In this document: piece after piece, positions 52,647 through 61,199 of the stretch
Layout: each line of letters opens with the position of its first letter
How positions within the stretch are numbered: the first letter of the stretch is position 1
Assembly: GCA_021783095.1 (NCBI GenBank)
Contig: JAJXUG010000010.1
Coordinates: 1 to 64,000, forward strand
From: Chloroflexota bacterium
Lineage (GTDB): Bacteria > Chloroflexota > Limnocylindria > Limnocylindrales > CSP1-4
Length of the DNA: 64,000 bases
Direction: 5' to 3'
Translations under genes and position numbers: made by a program
The notes under the pieces: model-generated
Databases searched by the model: none
What the model saw: only the letters and a program-made list of their open reading frames with translations
What the model was told of the DNA's origin: nothing

Positions 52647-53882
52647 ATGGAACAGCTCTCCGGACCCGACGGGCACGTCTACATCGTCGCCGCCGCCAGG
52701 ACGCCCATCGGCAAGTTCGGCGGGGCGCTCTCGGGCACGCCCGCCGTCGAGCTGGGTGCAACGGCAATCCGCGCGGCCGTCGAGCGCTCGGGCCTGCCGG
52801 CCGATGCCGAGGTCGCCGAGGTGATCATGGGCCAGGTGCTCCAGGCCGGGTCGGGCCAGGCACCGGCGCGCCAGGCGCTGCTCCGGGCCGGGCTCGCCGA
52901 CACCGTGCCCGCAACCACGATCAACCGCGTGTGCGGCTCGGGGCTCAAGGCGATCATGTTCGCGGCGGCGGGGATCCGCGCGGGCGACGGCGACCTGTAC
53001 GTGGCCGGCGGCATGGAGTCGATGAACCAGGCGCCCTTCCTGCTCCGCAAGGCCCGGTTCGGCTACCGCCTGGGGCAGGGGACGCTCGACGATTCGGCGG
53101 TGCTCGACGGGCTCTGGTGCTCCATCGACGACTGCCACATGGGGACGCACGCCGAGCGGGTCGCCATCGGCAGGTCCATCTCCCGCGAGGACCAGGACGC
53201 GTTTGCGCTCGAGAGCCACCGGCGCGCAGTCGCGGCGATCGACGCCGGCCGCTTCGATGATGAGATGGCGCCGGTGTCCATCCGGGACGCCAAGGGACGC
53301 GAGACGCTCGTGACGGTCGACGAGGGCCCGCGGCGCGACACCTCAGCCGAACTGCTCGCGAAGCTGCCAGCCGTCTTCCCGCTGCCGGAGGGCGAGGACC
53401 GGGGCCAGGCGACGAAGGGGACGGTCACGGCGGGCAACGCGCCCGGGATCACTGACGGGGCGGCGGCGACGGTCGTCGCCTCGGAGCGGGCGGTGGAGCG
53501 ATACGGCCTGACGCCGCTGGCCCGGATCGTCGGGTATGCGCAGGCCGAGACGACGCCGCGCTGGCTGTTCCTCGCGCCGATCGAGGGCATCCGCGCCCTG
53601 GAGCGCCGAACGGGCCTCGCGCCTGCCGACTACGACCTCGTCGAGGTCAACGAGGCGTTCGCAGCGCAGGTCCTCGCCGACGGGCGCGAGCTCGGCTTCG
53701 ACTGGTCGAAGGTCAACGTGAACGGCGGCGCGATCGCCCTGGGCCACCCGATCGGCGCCTCGGGGGCGCGCATCGTGGCCACGCTGCTCCACGAGCTCCG
53801 GCGTCGAGGCGGGCGGTATGGACTCGCCACGCTGTGCCTCGGCGGTGGCGGCTCGGTGGCCATGGCCTTCGAGCGCGTGTGA
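52647..53882 (+). CDS. acetyl-CoA acetyltransferase (thiolase)
   Basis: 411 residues. Nucleophile Cys in [20 protein letters not shown], second-half motifs [33 protein letters not shown] and the catalytic [16 protein letters not shown]. It cleaves or forms acetoacetyl-CoA and related 3-ketoacyl-CoAs. TACAGT ends 6 nt before the ATG, so it has its own leaderless promoter despite standing after the dehydrogenase. Confidence 0.94.
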   Translation: MEQLSGPDGHVYIVAAARTPIGKFGGALSGTPAVELGATAIRAAVERSGLPADAEVAEVIMGQVLQAGSGQAPARQALLRAGLADTVPATTINRVCGSGLKAIMFAAAGIRAGDGDLYVAGGMESMNQAPFLLRKARFGYRLGQGTLDDSAVLDGLWCSIDDCHMGTHAERVAIGRSISREDQDAFALESHRRAVAAIDAGRFDDEMAPVSIRDAKGRETLVTVDEGPRRDTSAELLAKLPAVFPLPEGEDRGQATKGTVTAGNAPGITDGAAATVVASERAVERYGLTPLARIVGYAQAETTPRWLFLAPIEGIRALERRTGLAPADYDLVEVNEAFAAQVLADGRELGFDWSKVNVNGGAIALGHPIGASGARIVATLLHELRRRGGRYGLATLCLGGGGSVAMAFERV

Positions 53883-54355
53883 CGGGCCGTCCGGCCCTAA
53901 CCGCCGGCGCGGGACCCGGGCAGCCTCTGCATGTCGACAGGGTGGCAGCGCGCCGCCTCTGCCGATCGTGCCCAACCCGGCTCCGCGACGACCGGATCGC
54001 CCTGACAACGCCTCAGGCGCCGCTCCTGATCCCCGCACCTGCCCCCTGCGCTTGAGACTGACCCAGGCCCGCCCTCGATCCGGGCGTCGCGCCGCCGCCC
54101 CGTCAAGCCGCCAATCACCCCGCAAGGGTCAGGCCTGCCCGGCGATGTCGCCACCCATCTCCACGACGGCGTCGCAGGCGAGGCGGAGCAGCAGCTCCCG
54201 GCCCGTCGCGTGGCCCTGCCAGTTCCGGTGGTCCCCCAGCGGGGCGTCTTGGGGAATGGCGCCCCGGCCATCGCCGCAACGGCCGGCCCGAGTTTGACGC
54301 GGCCGGGGGCGACGCCCGACGATCGGCGCGCCGTCGTCATCCCCGGAGGTCCCCG
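53883..54355. other. 473-bp spacer with a possible gene tail
   Basis: On the minus strand, a frame ending at 54129 reads LGDHRNWQGHATGRELLLRL and ACDAVVEMGGDIAGQA, which is protein-like, but upstream it has no start and becomes low complexity. I cannot name the family. GGAGG before the aldehyde dehydrogenase ATG is at the right edge. Confidence 0.35.
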
Positions 54356-55852
54356 ATGCCCGAGCCCGCCGTCCATCAACAGTTCATCGCCGGCCGCTGG
54401 GTCGATTCGGTCTCCGGCGCGACCTTCGAGAGCGTCAACCCCGCCGACACCCGCGACGTGGTGGGACGCTTCCAGGCGGGCACCGCCGCCGACGTCGCGA
54501 TGGCCGTCCGCGCCGCGGACGAGGCGTCGAAGGGCTGGAAGGCGACGCCAGCCCCGAAGCGCGGCGAGATCCTCTACCGCTTCGGCGCGCTGATGGCCGA
54601 GCACAAGGAGCGCCTCGCCAGAGCGATGACCCGAGAGATGGGCAAGGTGCTGGCGGAGGCGCGCGGCGACGTCCAGGAGGGGATCGACATCGCGTTCCTC
54701 ATGGCGGGCGAGGGGCGGCGGCTGTTCGGCGACACCGTCCCGTCCGAGCTCCCCGACAAGTGGGCGATGAGCATCCGCCAGCCGCTGGGGATCGCCGGCA
54801 TCGTCACGCCGTGGAACTTCCCGATGGCGATCCCGTGCTGGAAGATGATGCCCGCGCTCGTGGCCGGCAACACCGTCGTGTTCAAGCCCAGCTCGGACGC
54901 GCCGCACTGCGCCACGCTCCTCGTCGAGCTGCTTGAGCAGGCGGGCTTCCCGGCGGGCGTGGTGAACCTCGTCACCGGTGGCGGGGGCGAGGTGGGCGAT
55001 GCGATCGTCGAGAACCCCGACGTCTCGGTGATCTCGTTCACCGGCTCCAGCACCACGGGCCGCACCATCGCGGAGCGGGCCGGCCGCCGCCTCACGCGCC
55101 TCAGCCTCGAGCTCGGCGGCAAGAACGCGGTGGTCGTGCTGCGCGACGCCGACCTCGACCTCGCGGTCGACGGGATCCTGTGGTCCGCGTTCGGGACCAC
55201 CGGCCAGCGGTGCACGGCATGCTCCCGGGTCATCGCCGACAAGCCCATCGCCGATGAGCTGGTGCGGCGCCTGGCGGAGCGCACGGAGCGGCTCCGGCTG
55301 GGCTCGGGTCTCGACGAGTCGGTCGAGGTGGGGCCGCTCGTCAACGCGCCGGCGGTGCGCAAGGTGGAGTCGTACGTCGAGATCGGCCGCGGCGAGGGCG
55401 AGCTCGTGTGCGGCGGCGAGCGCGAGACGGCCGGAGACCTCGCCAACGGGCACTTCTACCAGCCCACGATCTTCGCCGGGGTCGGGCCGATGGCCCGCAT
55501 CGCGCAGGAGGAGATCTTCGGCCCGGTGCTCTCGGTGATCCCAGTGGACGGCTACGAGGAGGCGCTCACGGCCGCGAACGGCACCCACTACGGCCTCTCG
55601 GCATCGATCTACACCCGCGACGTCAACACGGCGTTCCGCGCGATGCGCGACTTCGAGACCGGCATCGTCTACATCAACGCCGGCACGACCGGCGCCGAGA
55701 CGCACCTCCCGTTCGGCGGCTGGAAGGACACCGGCAACGGCCACCGCGAGGCCGGCCACGTCGCGCTCGACACCTTCACCGAGTGGAAGGCGGTCTACGT
55801 GGACTTCAGCGGCAGGCTCCAGCGCGCGCAGATCGACAACCAGCCGGGCTAG
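54356..55852 (+). CDS. NAD(P)-dependent aldehyde dehydrogenase
   Basis: 498 residues. Signatures: GIAGIVTPWNFPMAIPCWKM (nucleotide site), SFTGSSTTGRTIA, the general-base Glu in LSLELGGKNAVVV, and the nucleophile Cys in GTTGQRCTACSRV, all intact. GAETHLPFGGWKDTGNGHRE near the end is typical of semialdehyde/aminoadipate-type members. The substrate is probably a small aliphatic semialdehyde, which would fit the GabT-like enzyme at 16932; that link is inference. Confidence 0.92.
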   Translation: MPEPAVHQQFIAGRWVDSVSGATFESVNPADTRDVVGRFQAGTAADVAMAVRAADEASKGWKATPAPKRGEILYRFGALMAEHKERLARAMTREMGKVLAEARGDVQEGIDIAFLMAGEGRRLFGDTVPSELPDKWAMSIRQPLGIAGIVTPWNFPMAIPCWKMMPALVAGNTVVFKPSSDAPHCATLLVELLEQAGFPAGVVNLVTGGGGEVGDAIVENPDVSVISFTGSSTTGRTIAERAGRRLTRLSLELGGKNAVVVLRDADLDLAVDGILWSAFGTTGQRCTACSRVIADKPIADELVRRLAERTERLRLGSGLDESVEVGPLVNAPAVRKVESYVEIGRGEGELVCGGERETAGDLANGHFYQPTIFAGVGPMARIAQEEIFGPVLSVIPVDGYEEALTAANGTHYGLSASIYTRDVNTAFRAMRDFETGIVYINAGTTGAETHLPFGGWKDTGNGHREAGHVALDTFTEWKAVYVDFSGRLQRAQIDNQPG

Positions 55853-55898
55853 ACGCCTCGCCGGCCCCTCCGGCCCTTCCGGCACGGGGTCCGGCGTT

Positions 55899-56030
55899 CA
55901 TGGCCGAGGGCATTGTCACGCTCGCCGGCAGCCCGCTGTACACGAGCATGGCCGACACCGACGCCGTGGTCGACGAGGCGCTCGGGGCGTTCGGGCGGGT
56001 GCTGTCGAGCGCGGAGGGGGTGGGGCAAGG
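55899..56030 (+). pseudogene. C-terminal remnant of a class III aminotransferase
   Basis: A frame after the aldehyde dehydrogenase reads FMAEGIVTLAGSPLYTSMAD then TDAVVDEALGAFGRVLSSAE, resembling the last strand and helix of glutamate-semialdehyde-type aminotransferases. Nothing of the preceding 380 residues remains. Beyond 56030 the frame is not protein-like. Confidence 0.4.
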
Positions 56031-56087
56031 TCGCGCCGCAGTCGTTCGGCGCCGTCGGCTCGCGCGGCGCGTTTCGTGGTCGCCCAC

Positions 56088-56249
56088 TGGCATCCCATGC
56101 CATGGATCTGGCCCACTGGTGTCGGTTCGTGGCCCCCGATGCCACGACCCGACCCATCCGGCGACCTCGACGGCCAGGATCACGTCACCTCTTGGCACCG
56201 CATGCCACGAGGTGACGGGCGACTCGCGGATCCATGGCACGGGATGCCA
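56088..56249. repeat. four phased TGGCA-N5-TGCCA palindromes within a larger inverted repeat
   Basis: Palindromes at 56088-56102 (TGGCATCCCATGCCA), 56130-56144 (one arm base changed), 56193-56207 (TGGCACCGCATGCCA) and 56235-56249 (TGGCACGGGATGCCA). Centres are 42, 63 and 42 bp apart, all multiples of 21. The outer pair are part of 21-bp arms (56088-56108 and 56229-56249) complementary but for one wobble pair. The third is enlarged by GTCACCTC/GAGGTGAC. It ends 89 bp before tRNA-Lys. Confidence 0.85.
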
Positions 56250-56338
56250 CGCCCGACCAGTCGGCCCGGTTCCCTTCGCTGATCGGGGACCGCCGGCCGC
56301 GCGCGGCGTGCGACATGCGCTACCATTCCGGCGGTTCC

Positions 56339-56413
56339 GGGCCCGTAGCTCAACGGTAGAGCGGGGGACTCTTAATCCCTAGGTTCAGGGTTCGAATCCC
56401 TGCGGGCTCACCA
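56339..56413 (+). tRNA. tRNA-Lys (anticodon CUU)
   Basis: Acceptor GGGCCCG pairs with CGGGCTC (one G-U), D stem GCTC/GAGC, anticodon stem GGGGA/TCCCT with loop CTCTTAA giving anticodon CTT, T stem CAGGG/CCCTG with loop TTCGAAT, discriminator A and encoded CCA. Confidence 0.96.
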
Positions 56414-56429
56414 ACCTCTGCTCGAGCCA

Positions 56430-56460
56430 GCCCTCTTCCGGTAGCGGAAGGGGGCTTCTC
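56430..56460 (+). terminator. terminator after tRNA-Lys
   Basis: GCCCTCTTCCG (56430-56440) pairs with CGGAAGGGGGC (56445-56455) around GTAG, an 11-bp stem with one G-U, followed by TTCTC. It starts 17 bp after the tRNA. Confidence 0.75.
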
Positions 56461-56608
56461 TGTGAGCCGGAGCGGCTCCTCCATCTGGACGACGAGGTTC
56501 CTCGCGCCGGGCAGCGACATGACCACGGCGTGTGGATCAGGCACCCGGGTGCGGTGGGGCGCGTCTACCCGACGGCAGGTCAACTCGCCGCAACCGGCCC
56601 GTCGCGCG

Positions 56609-56643
56609 GTGCCCTTGGCACCCATGCGGCGTGCCCTTGGCAC
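56609..56643. promoter_or_regulatory. two GTGCCCTTGGCAC dyads upstream of the hydrogenase operon
   Basis: The palindrome GTGCC-CTT-GGCAC occurs at 56609-56621 and again at 56631-56643, 22 bp apart on the same face of the helix, 136 bp before the small-subunit ATG. A dimeric regulator binding two adjacent sites is the simplest reading. Confidence 0.5.
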
Positions 56644-56778
56644 CCCGGCGCGGGGACGATCGGGTCTGAGCCACGGCACCCACGTCACCCATGATGGACA
56701 TCGGCGTCCCCATGCCGCGCCGTTCGCCGCTGCGGGACCACCCGCGGCCGAAGGCGCTGGCTCGTGCGAGGAAGCCGG

Positions 56779-58065
56779 ATGCAGGACGACGGGCTGTACG
56801 CCGCGCTGCTGCGGCGGGGAATGACGCGCCGTTCGTTCCTCGGCTTCTCAGCCGCGATGGCCGCCGCCCTCGCCCTCCCCGCCAGCTTCGCCCCGCAGAT
56901 CGCCACGGCCGTCGAGGGCGCGAAGCGCCTGCCGGTCATCTGGGTCCGCGGCCAGTCCTGCGGCGGCGACACGGAGGCGCTCCTGCGCTCCGGCGACCCG
57001 ACGGCCGTCTCGCTGTTCCTGGACGTGCTCGCGGTCGAGTACCACGATTCGCTGCTCGCGGTCGCCGGGGCCGATGCGGAGCTGGCGCGGACGAGCGCGA
57101 TGCAGCTCTACCCCAACGGCTACCTCGCCGTCGTGGAGGGCTCGATCCCCGACGGCGCGTCGGGCGCCTACTGCCTCATCGGCGGGCGGCCCGCGGCAGA
57201 CGTCGTCCGTGAGGTCAGCGCCGGCGCGCTCGCGACCATCGCGGTGGGCTCCTGCGCCTGCGACGGCGGCGTCGCGGCTGCCGGCTGGAACACCACGCAC
57301 GCGGGCGGGGTGAAGGGCCTGGTGGGCGGCGGCAAGTACATGGCCCTGCCGGGCTGCCCGGTCAACCCGGTCAACCTGGCATCGGTGATCGTCCACTGGA
57401 TCACGTTCAGTGCCCTGCCTGCGGCCGACCTGGCCGGGCGTCCGCTGTCGGCGTACGGGAACCTGATCCACAACCAGTGCGAGCGTCGGCCCCACTTCGA
57501 GTTCGGCGAGTTCGCCACCGAGTGGGGCGACCAGGGTGCGCAAGAGGGCTGGTGCCTGTACAAGCTCGGCTGCAAGGGCCCCGAGACGATGGGCAACTGC
57601 CCGACCGTCAAGTACGGCGAGAAGATCAGCTGGAACGTCCGCGCGGGTCACGGCTGCATCGGCTGCATGACGCCGAGCTTCTGGAACGAGATGGGCTCCG
57701 CGCACAAGCGCCTGCCGGCACCTGTGTTCTTCCTTCCCAACCTCACGGCCGACATGATCGGCGGGGGGCTGCTGGCCGGGATCGGCGGGGTCGCCGGCCT
57801 GCACGCGGTGGGCATGGGGATGCGGTTCAAGCGACGCCGGGTCATCGCCGCCCGCGACAAGGCCATGGCGGCGGTGGGGTCGGCGGTCGCCTCGCCCGCT
57901 GCCCTCGAGACCGAGGGGCCCCAAGCGGAAGCCGGTCCCGATGGCGGGCGGGCGCCCGAGGCGGGAGGAGCGAGCCCGGCCGGCACCCTCGACGCCGCCG
58001 AGCGCGGGGCCGCCGCCGAGGCGGCTCTCGACTCCGGGGCCCCCGCTGGTCCGGAGGAGCGCTGA
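56779..58065 (+). CDS. membrane-bound [NiFe] hydrogenase small subunit with Asp at the proximal cluster
   Basis: 428 residues. Tat signal MTRRSFLGFSAAMAAALALP. Iron-sulfur ligands: proximal Cys61, Asp64 (SCGGDTEALL; usually C-x2-C), Cys159 and Cys193, with extra Cys161; distal His231, Cys234, Cys259, Cys265; medial Cys274, Cys293, Cys296. A C-terminal membrane helix (about 327-348) anchors it outside the membrane, then an unusual 80-residue Ala/Pro/Gly tail. An Asp at this position is known from the structurally characterised actinobacterial-type hydrogenase of Ralstonia eutropha. It leads an operon of five overlapping or adjacent genes. Confidence 0.93.
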   Translation: MQDDGLYAALLRRGMTRRSFLGFSAAMAAALALPASFAPQIATAVEGAKRLPVIWVRGQSCGGDTEALLRSGDPTAVSLFLDVLAVEYHDSLLAVAGADAELARTSAMQLYPNGYLAVVEGSIPDGASGAYCLIGGRPAADVVREVSAGALATIAVGSCACDGGVAAAGWNTTHAGGVKGLVGGGKYMALPGCPVNPVNLASVIVHWITFSALPAADLAGRPLSAYGNLIHNQCERRPHFEFGEFATEWGDQGAQEGWCLYKLGCKGPETMGNCPTVKYGEKISWNVRAGHGCIGCMTPSFWNEMGSAHKRLPAPVFFLPNLTADMIGGGLLAGIGGVAGLHAVGMGMRFKRRRVIAARDKAMAAVGSAVASPAALETEGPQAEAGPDGGRAPEAGGASPAGTLDAAERGAAAEAALDSGAPAGPEER

Positions 58066-58066
58066 C

Positions 58067-59839
58067 GTGGCCAGGATCGTCATCGACCCCGTCACTCGCG
58101 CCGGCGGCAACCTGCGCGTCGAGTTCACCCGGGCCGGCTCTGTGATCGACGACGCCTGGGTCTCGGGCATGAGCTTCCGGGGCATCGAGCTCGCGCTCGC
58201 CGGCCGCGACCCGCGCGACGCCTGGACGCTCGCGGAGCGCATCTGCGGCACCTGTTCGGGCGTCCACGCGCTCGCCTCGGTCCGGGCCGTGGAGAACGCG
58301 CTCGGGATCCGGATCCCGGTCAACGCCCGGATCATCCGCAACCTGCTGGCGGGGACGCTGCTCGTCCGCGACCACGTCATGAGCCTCTACCTGGGTCAAC
58401 TGGCCGACTTCGTCGACCTGAAGTCGGCCACCGCGGCGGACCCCGCCGCCGCGGCCGCCCTCGCCGCCAAGCAGGCCGACCGCCCGAACGCGACCGCCGC
58501 CGACTTCGCGACGGTGCGCGACCGCATCGCGGCCGAGATCGGCAGCAGCCACCCGAGCGTGATCGGCAACGGCTGGTGGGGCCATCCCGCCTACCGCCTC
58601 GCGCCGGAGCAGAACCTGCTGCTCGCGGCCCACATGCTCGAGGCGCTCGACTGGCAGCACGAGTTCATGCGGCTCCATGCGCTCCTCGGCGGCAAGGATC
58701 CGCATCCCCAGACGTACCTCGTGGGCGGCATGGCGGTGACCCCGCCGTGGGGCGGCCCAACCGGCACGGCAGGTCGGGACCACCCCCAGGTCCCGGATCG
58801 CAACGCGCCCGAGCCGCTGAGCTCGGAGGGCTTCGCGTTCATGGAGGGCCTGGTCAAGACCGGGCGCGACTTCGTGACGCAGGTCTTCGCGCCGGACGTC
58901 GCGCTCCTCGCCGGCGCCTATTCGGACTGGGTGGAGCTGGGTGTCGGCCCCGGCGGCTACCTCTCCGCGGGCGAGTACCCGGCCAACGACGCCTCGCCGC
59001 CCGAGCTGCTCTTCCCGACCGGGCGCCTGGACGACGGCAACCTCGAGGCGTCGCAGCCGGTCGCCGACGGCGAGTTCACCGAGGCCGTGGGCAGCAGCTG
59101 GTACCGCTACCAGGCCGGGGCCGACACGCTCCTCGGCGGCGGGAGCGGCGAGACCGCGCCGGCGTGGCCGGGCCTGCCCCTGCCGCTCACGACCCTTGAC
59201 GGGGCCGCCGCCTACTCGTGGGTCAAGTCGGCCCGTTACCGCGGCGTGCCGATGGAGGTCGGGCCCCTGGCCCGCGTGCTCGTGGGCGTCGCGAACGGCC
59301 GGGAGGATATCGTCCAGACGCTCGCCACGGCGCTGGATCCGCTCAACCTCCAGGTCGACAAGCTGCCGGGCGTGATCGGCCGGCTGGTGGCCCGCTCGGT
59401 CGAGGCCGACGTGGTGATCGGACACGCCGCGATCTGGCTCTCGGACCTCAAGGCGAACCTCGCCACGGGCGACCTCGCGGTGGCCGACGTCACGTCCTGG
59501 GACCCGGAGTCGTGGCCCGCTGAGGCGCACGGCTTCTCGCTCGGCGAGGGACCGCGCGGCGCCGTCGGCCACTGGGTGACGATCCGCGACAAGGTGGTCG
59601 CCGACTATCAGGTGATCGACGCCTCCACTTGGAACCTCGCCCCGCGCGACGTCACCGGCAGCCGCGGCCCGCTCGAGGCGGCGCTCCGCAATACCCCCGT
59701 GGCGGATGCCAAGCGGCCGCTCGAGGCCCTGCGGGTCGTCCACTCCTTCGCTCCCTGCGCGGGCTGCGCCGCGCACACCTTCGGCCCCCGCCGGGACACC
59801 CCCGCGGAGCGCACCGCACGCCCGGAGGCCACCCGATGA
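58067..59839 (+). CDS. membrane-bound [NiFe] hydrogenase large subunit, divergent active-site surroundings
   Basis: 590 residues. Nickel ligands are present: Cys60 and Cys63 in RICGTCSGVH, Cys564 and Cys567 near the end. However, the C-terminal motif reads SFAPCAGCAAH, with Ala562 where nearly all relatives have Asp, and the N-terminal RIEGH motif is RAGGN, so the proton-relay Glu is absent. HyaD-type cleavage after His570 would remove 20 residues. GTG start 1 bp after the small-subunit stop; ATGA overlap with cytochrome b. Oxidation of H2 in the periplasm-equivalent space is likely, but the chemistry near the metal must differ. Confidence 0.92.
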   Translation: MARIVIDPVTRAGGNLRVEFTRAGSVIDDAWVSGMSFRGIELALAGRDPRDAWTLAERICGTCSGVHALASVRAVENALGIRIPVNARIIRNLLAGTLLVRDHVMSLYLGQLADFVDLKSATAADPAAAAALAAKQADRPNATAADFATVRDRIAAEIGSSHPSVIGNGWWGHPAYRLAPEQNLLLAAHMLEALDWQHEFMRLHALLGGKDPHPQTYLVGGMAVTPPWGGPTGTAGRDHPQVPDRNAPEPLSSEGFAFMEGLVKTGRDFVTQVFAPDVALLAGAYSDWVELGVGPGGYLSAGEYPANDASPPELLFPTGRLDDGNLEASQPVADGEFTEAVGSSWYRYQAGADTLLGGGSGETAPAWPGLPLPLTTLDGAAAYSWVKSARYRGVPMEVGPLARVLVGVANGREDIVQTLATALDPLNLQVDKLPGVIGRLVARSVEADVVIGHAAIWLSDLKANLATGDLAVADVTSWDPESWPAEAHGFSLGEGPRGAVGHWVTIRDKVVADYQVIDASTWNLAPRDVTGSRGPLEAALRNTPVADAKRPLEALRVVHSFAPCAGCAAHTFGPRRDTPAERTARPEATR

Positions 59840-60648
59840 CCGCGCTCGACGACGTCCGGATCACCCCCGCGGCAGCGCCCGCCCCGCCCACGGCCTCCAC
59901 GGAGGCGACGGCCGCGCACGGGCACCCGGTCATCGACCGGCCGCACGACCGGGTTGGCGTCTACATCTGGCAGGTGCCGGTCCGCATCACGCACTGGGTC
60001 ACCGCATTCTGCATCGTGACCCTCAGCCTGACCGGCGGGTACATCGCGGACCCGTTCCTCATCCCGCCCGGCGGCCACGTGATGACCACGATCCGGATGA
60101 TCCACATCATCGCGGCGCTCACGTTCCTGGTGTCGGGCGCCATCCGGACGGTGTACCTGCTGTTCGGCAACCGGTTCGCGCGCTGGACCGCGTTCATCCC
60201 CACCAACCGCAAGCAGTTCACCGAGCTGTTCCGCCAGGCTGGCTTCTACGGCTTCGTCAAGAGCGAGATCCCCAAGGTGCTGGGGCACAACCAGCTGGCG
60301 GCCGCCGCGTACCTCGCGCTGTTCGCGCTGCTGCTGGTCGAGACCGTCACGGGCTTCGCGCTCGACGGCCTGATGGGCGCCGAGCCCGGCGCGACGGGGT
60401 TCGCCTGGCTGCGCGAGCTCTTCGGCCCGCAGATGCTCCGGCTGGTCCACCACCTCTCGATGTGGCTGATCCTCGCCATCGCCCTGTTCCACGTCTACAG
60501 CTGCGTGCTCGTCGACCACATCGAGAACGTGGGCGTCGTGACCAGCATGTTCACCGGCTTCAAGTTCCCGACCCGTGAAGAGGTCGTCGAATCCCGCGAC
60601 GGCGGGGTCGAGGTCCTGGAGCAGGCCGTCAAGAGGGCCGAGGGATGA
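59836..60648 (+). CDS. hydrogenase-associated b-type cytochrome (HyaC-like)
   Basis: 270 residues with four membrane helices after a 40-residue Ala/Pro tail. Candidate heme ligands: VRITHWVTAFCIV, MIHIIAALTFLVSG, and LVHHLSMWLILAIALFHVYS. The order of these segments matches Ni/Fe-hydrogenase cytochrome b subunits that pass electrons from the small subunit to quinone. Overlaps of 4 bp on both sides fix its place in the operon. Confidence 0.9.
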   Translation: MTALDDVRITPAAAPAPPTASTEATAAHGHPVIDRPHDRVGVYIWQVPVRITHWVTAFCIVTLSLTGGYIADPFLIPPGGHVMTTIRMIHIIAALTFLVSGAIRTVYLLFGNRFARWTAFIPTNRKQFTELFRQAGFYGFVKSEIPKVLGHNQLAAAAYLALFALLLVETVTGFALDGLMGAEPGATGFAWLRELFGPQMLRLVHHLSMWLILAIALFHVYSCVLVDHIENVGVVTSMFTGFKFPTREEVVESRDGGVEVLEQAVKRAEG

Positions 60649-61199
60649 TGGCCCCGCTCGACGGCCCGGCGGTCGTTCTCGGCGTGGGCAACATCCTGCT
60701 TCGCGACGACGGCGTCGGCGTGCGCGTCGTGCGCGGGCTCCGGTCACTTGTGGAGCACGACCCGTCCGCGCTCCCGGAGGGGACCCGGCTGGTGGACGGC
60801 GGGACGCTCGGGCTGGACCTCCTGCGGACCGTCGACGGCGCGCGCTGCCTGCTGCTGCTCGACGCGGTCGACCTCGGCCAGCCGGCCGGCACCGTGAGCG
60901 TGCTGCGCGGCGACGCGGTCCTCGCCGCCGGCGGCGCCTGGGGCCGGAGCGTCCCCGGCGGGGTGGGCGAGCTCCTCGCGGCGGCGCGGCTGATGGGCTG
61001 GCTGCCCGACCCAGTCGCCATGGTCGGCATCCAGGTCCACGACACCAGCTTCGGCGTCGGGCTGTCCGAGCACGTGGCCGCAGCCCTGCCGCCCGCGATC
61101 GCCACCGCCCGCCACGAGCTGCACGAACTCCACAGGCTGGCGCACGCAGCCACGTCCCGGACTGCCGGGGCGGGCGAGGCGGAAGGGGCGATGGCATGA
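60645..61199 (+). CDS. hydrogenase maturation endopeptidase HyaD-like
   Basis: 184 residues. VVLGVGNILLRDDGVGVRVV opens the domain with the nickel-sensing acidic residue, and LVDGGTLGLDLLRTVDG and VGIQVHDTSFGVGLSEH supply the further conserved positions. It should cut the large-subunit tail after His570. A separate enzyme, HoxW, serves the Hox hydrogenase, as expected because these proteases are specific. Confidence 0.9.
   Translation: MMAPLDGPAVVLGVGNILLRDDGVGVRVVRGLRSLVEHDPSALPEGTRLVDGGTLGLDLLRTVDGARCLLLLDAVDLGQPAGTVSVLRGDAVLAAGGAWGRSVPGGVGELLAAARLMGWLPDPVAMVGIQVHDTSFGVGLSEHVAAALPPAIATARHELHELHRLAHAATSRTAGAGEAEGAMA

Noticed and set aside
53897-55885. 662-codon minus-strand frame
   Set aside because: Antisense to the aldehyde dehydrogenase; composition typical of shadow frames.
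56229-56249. Sigma-54 promoter (TGGCACG near GATGCC)
   Set aside because: Spacing and the -12 element do not match, and the sequence is one of four perfect palindromes.
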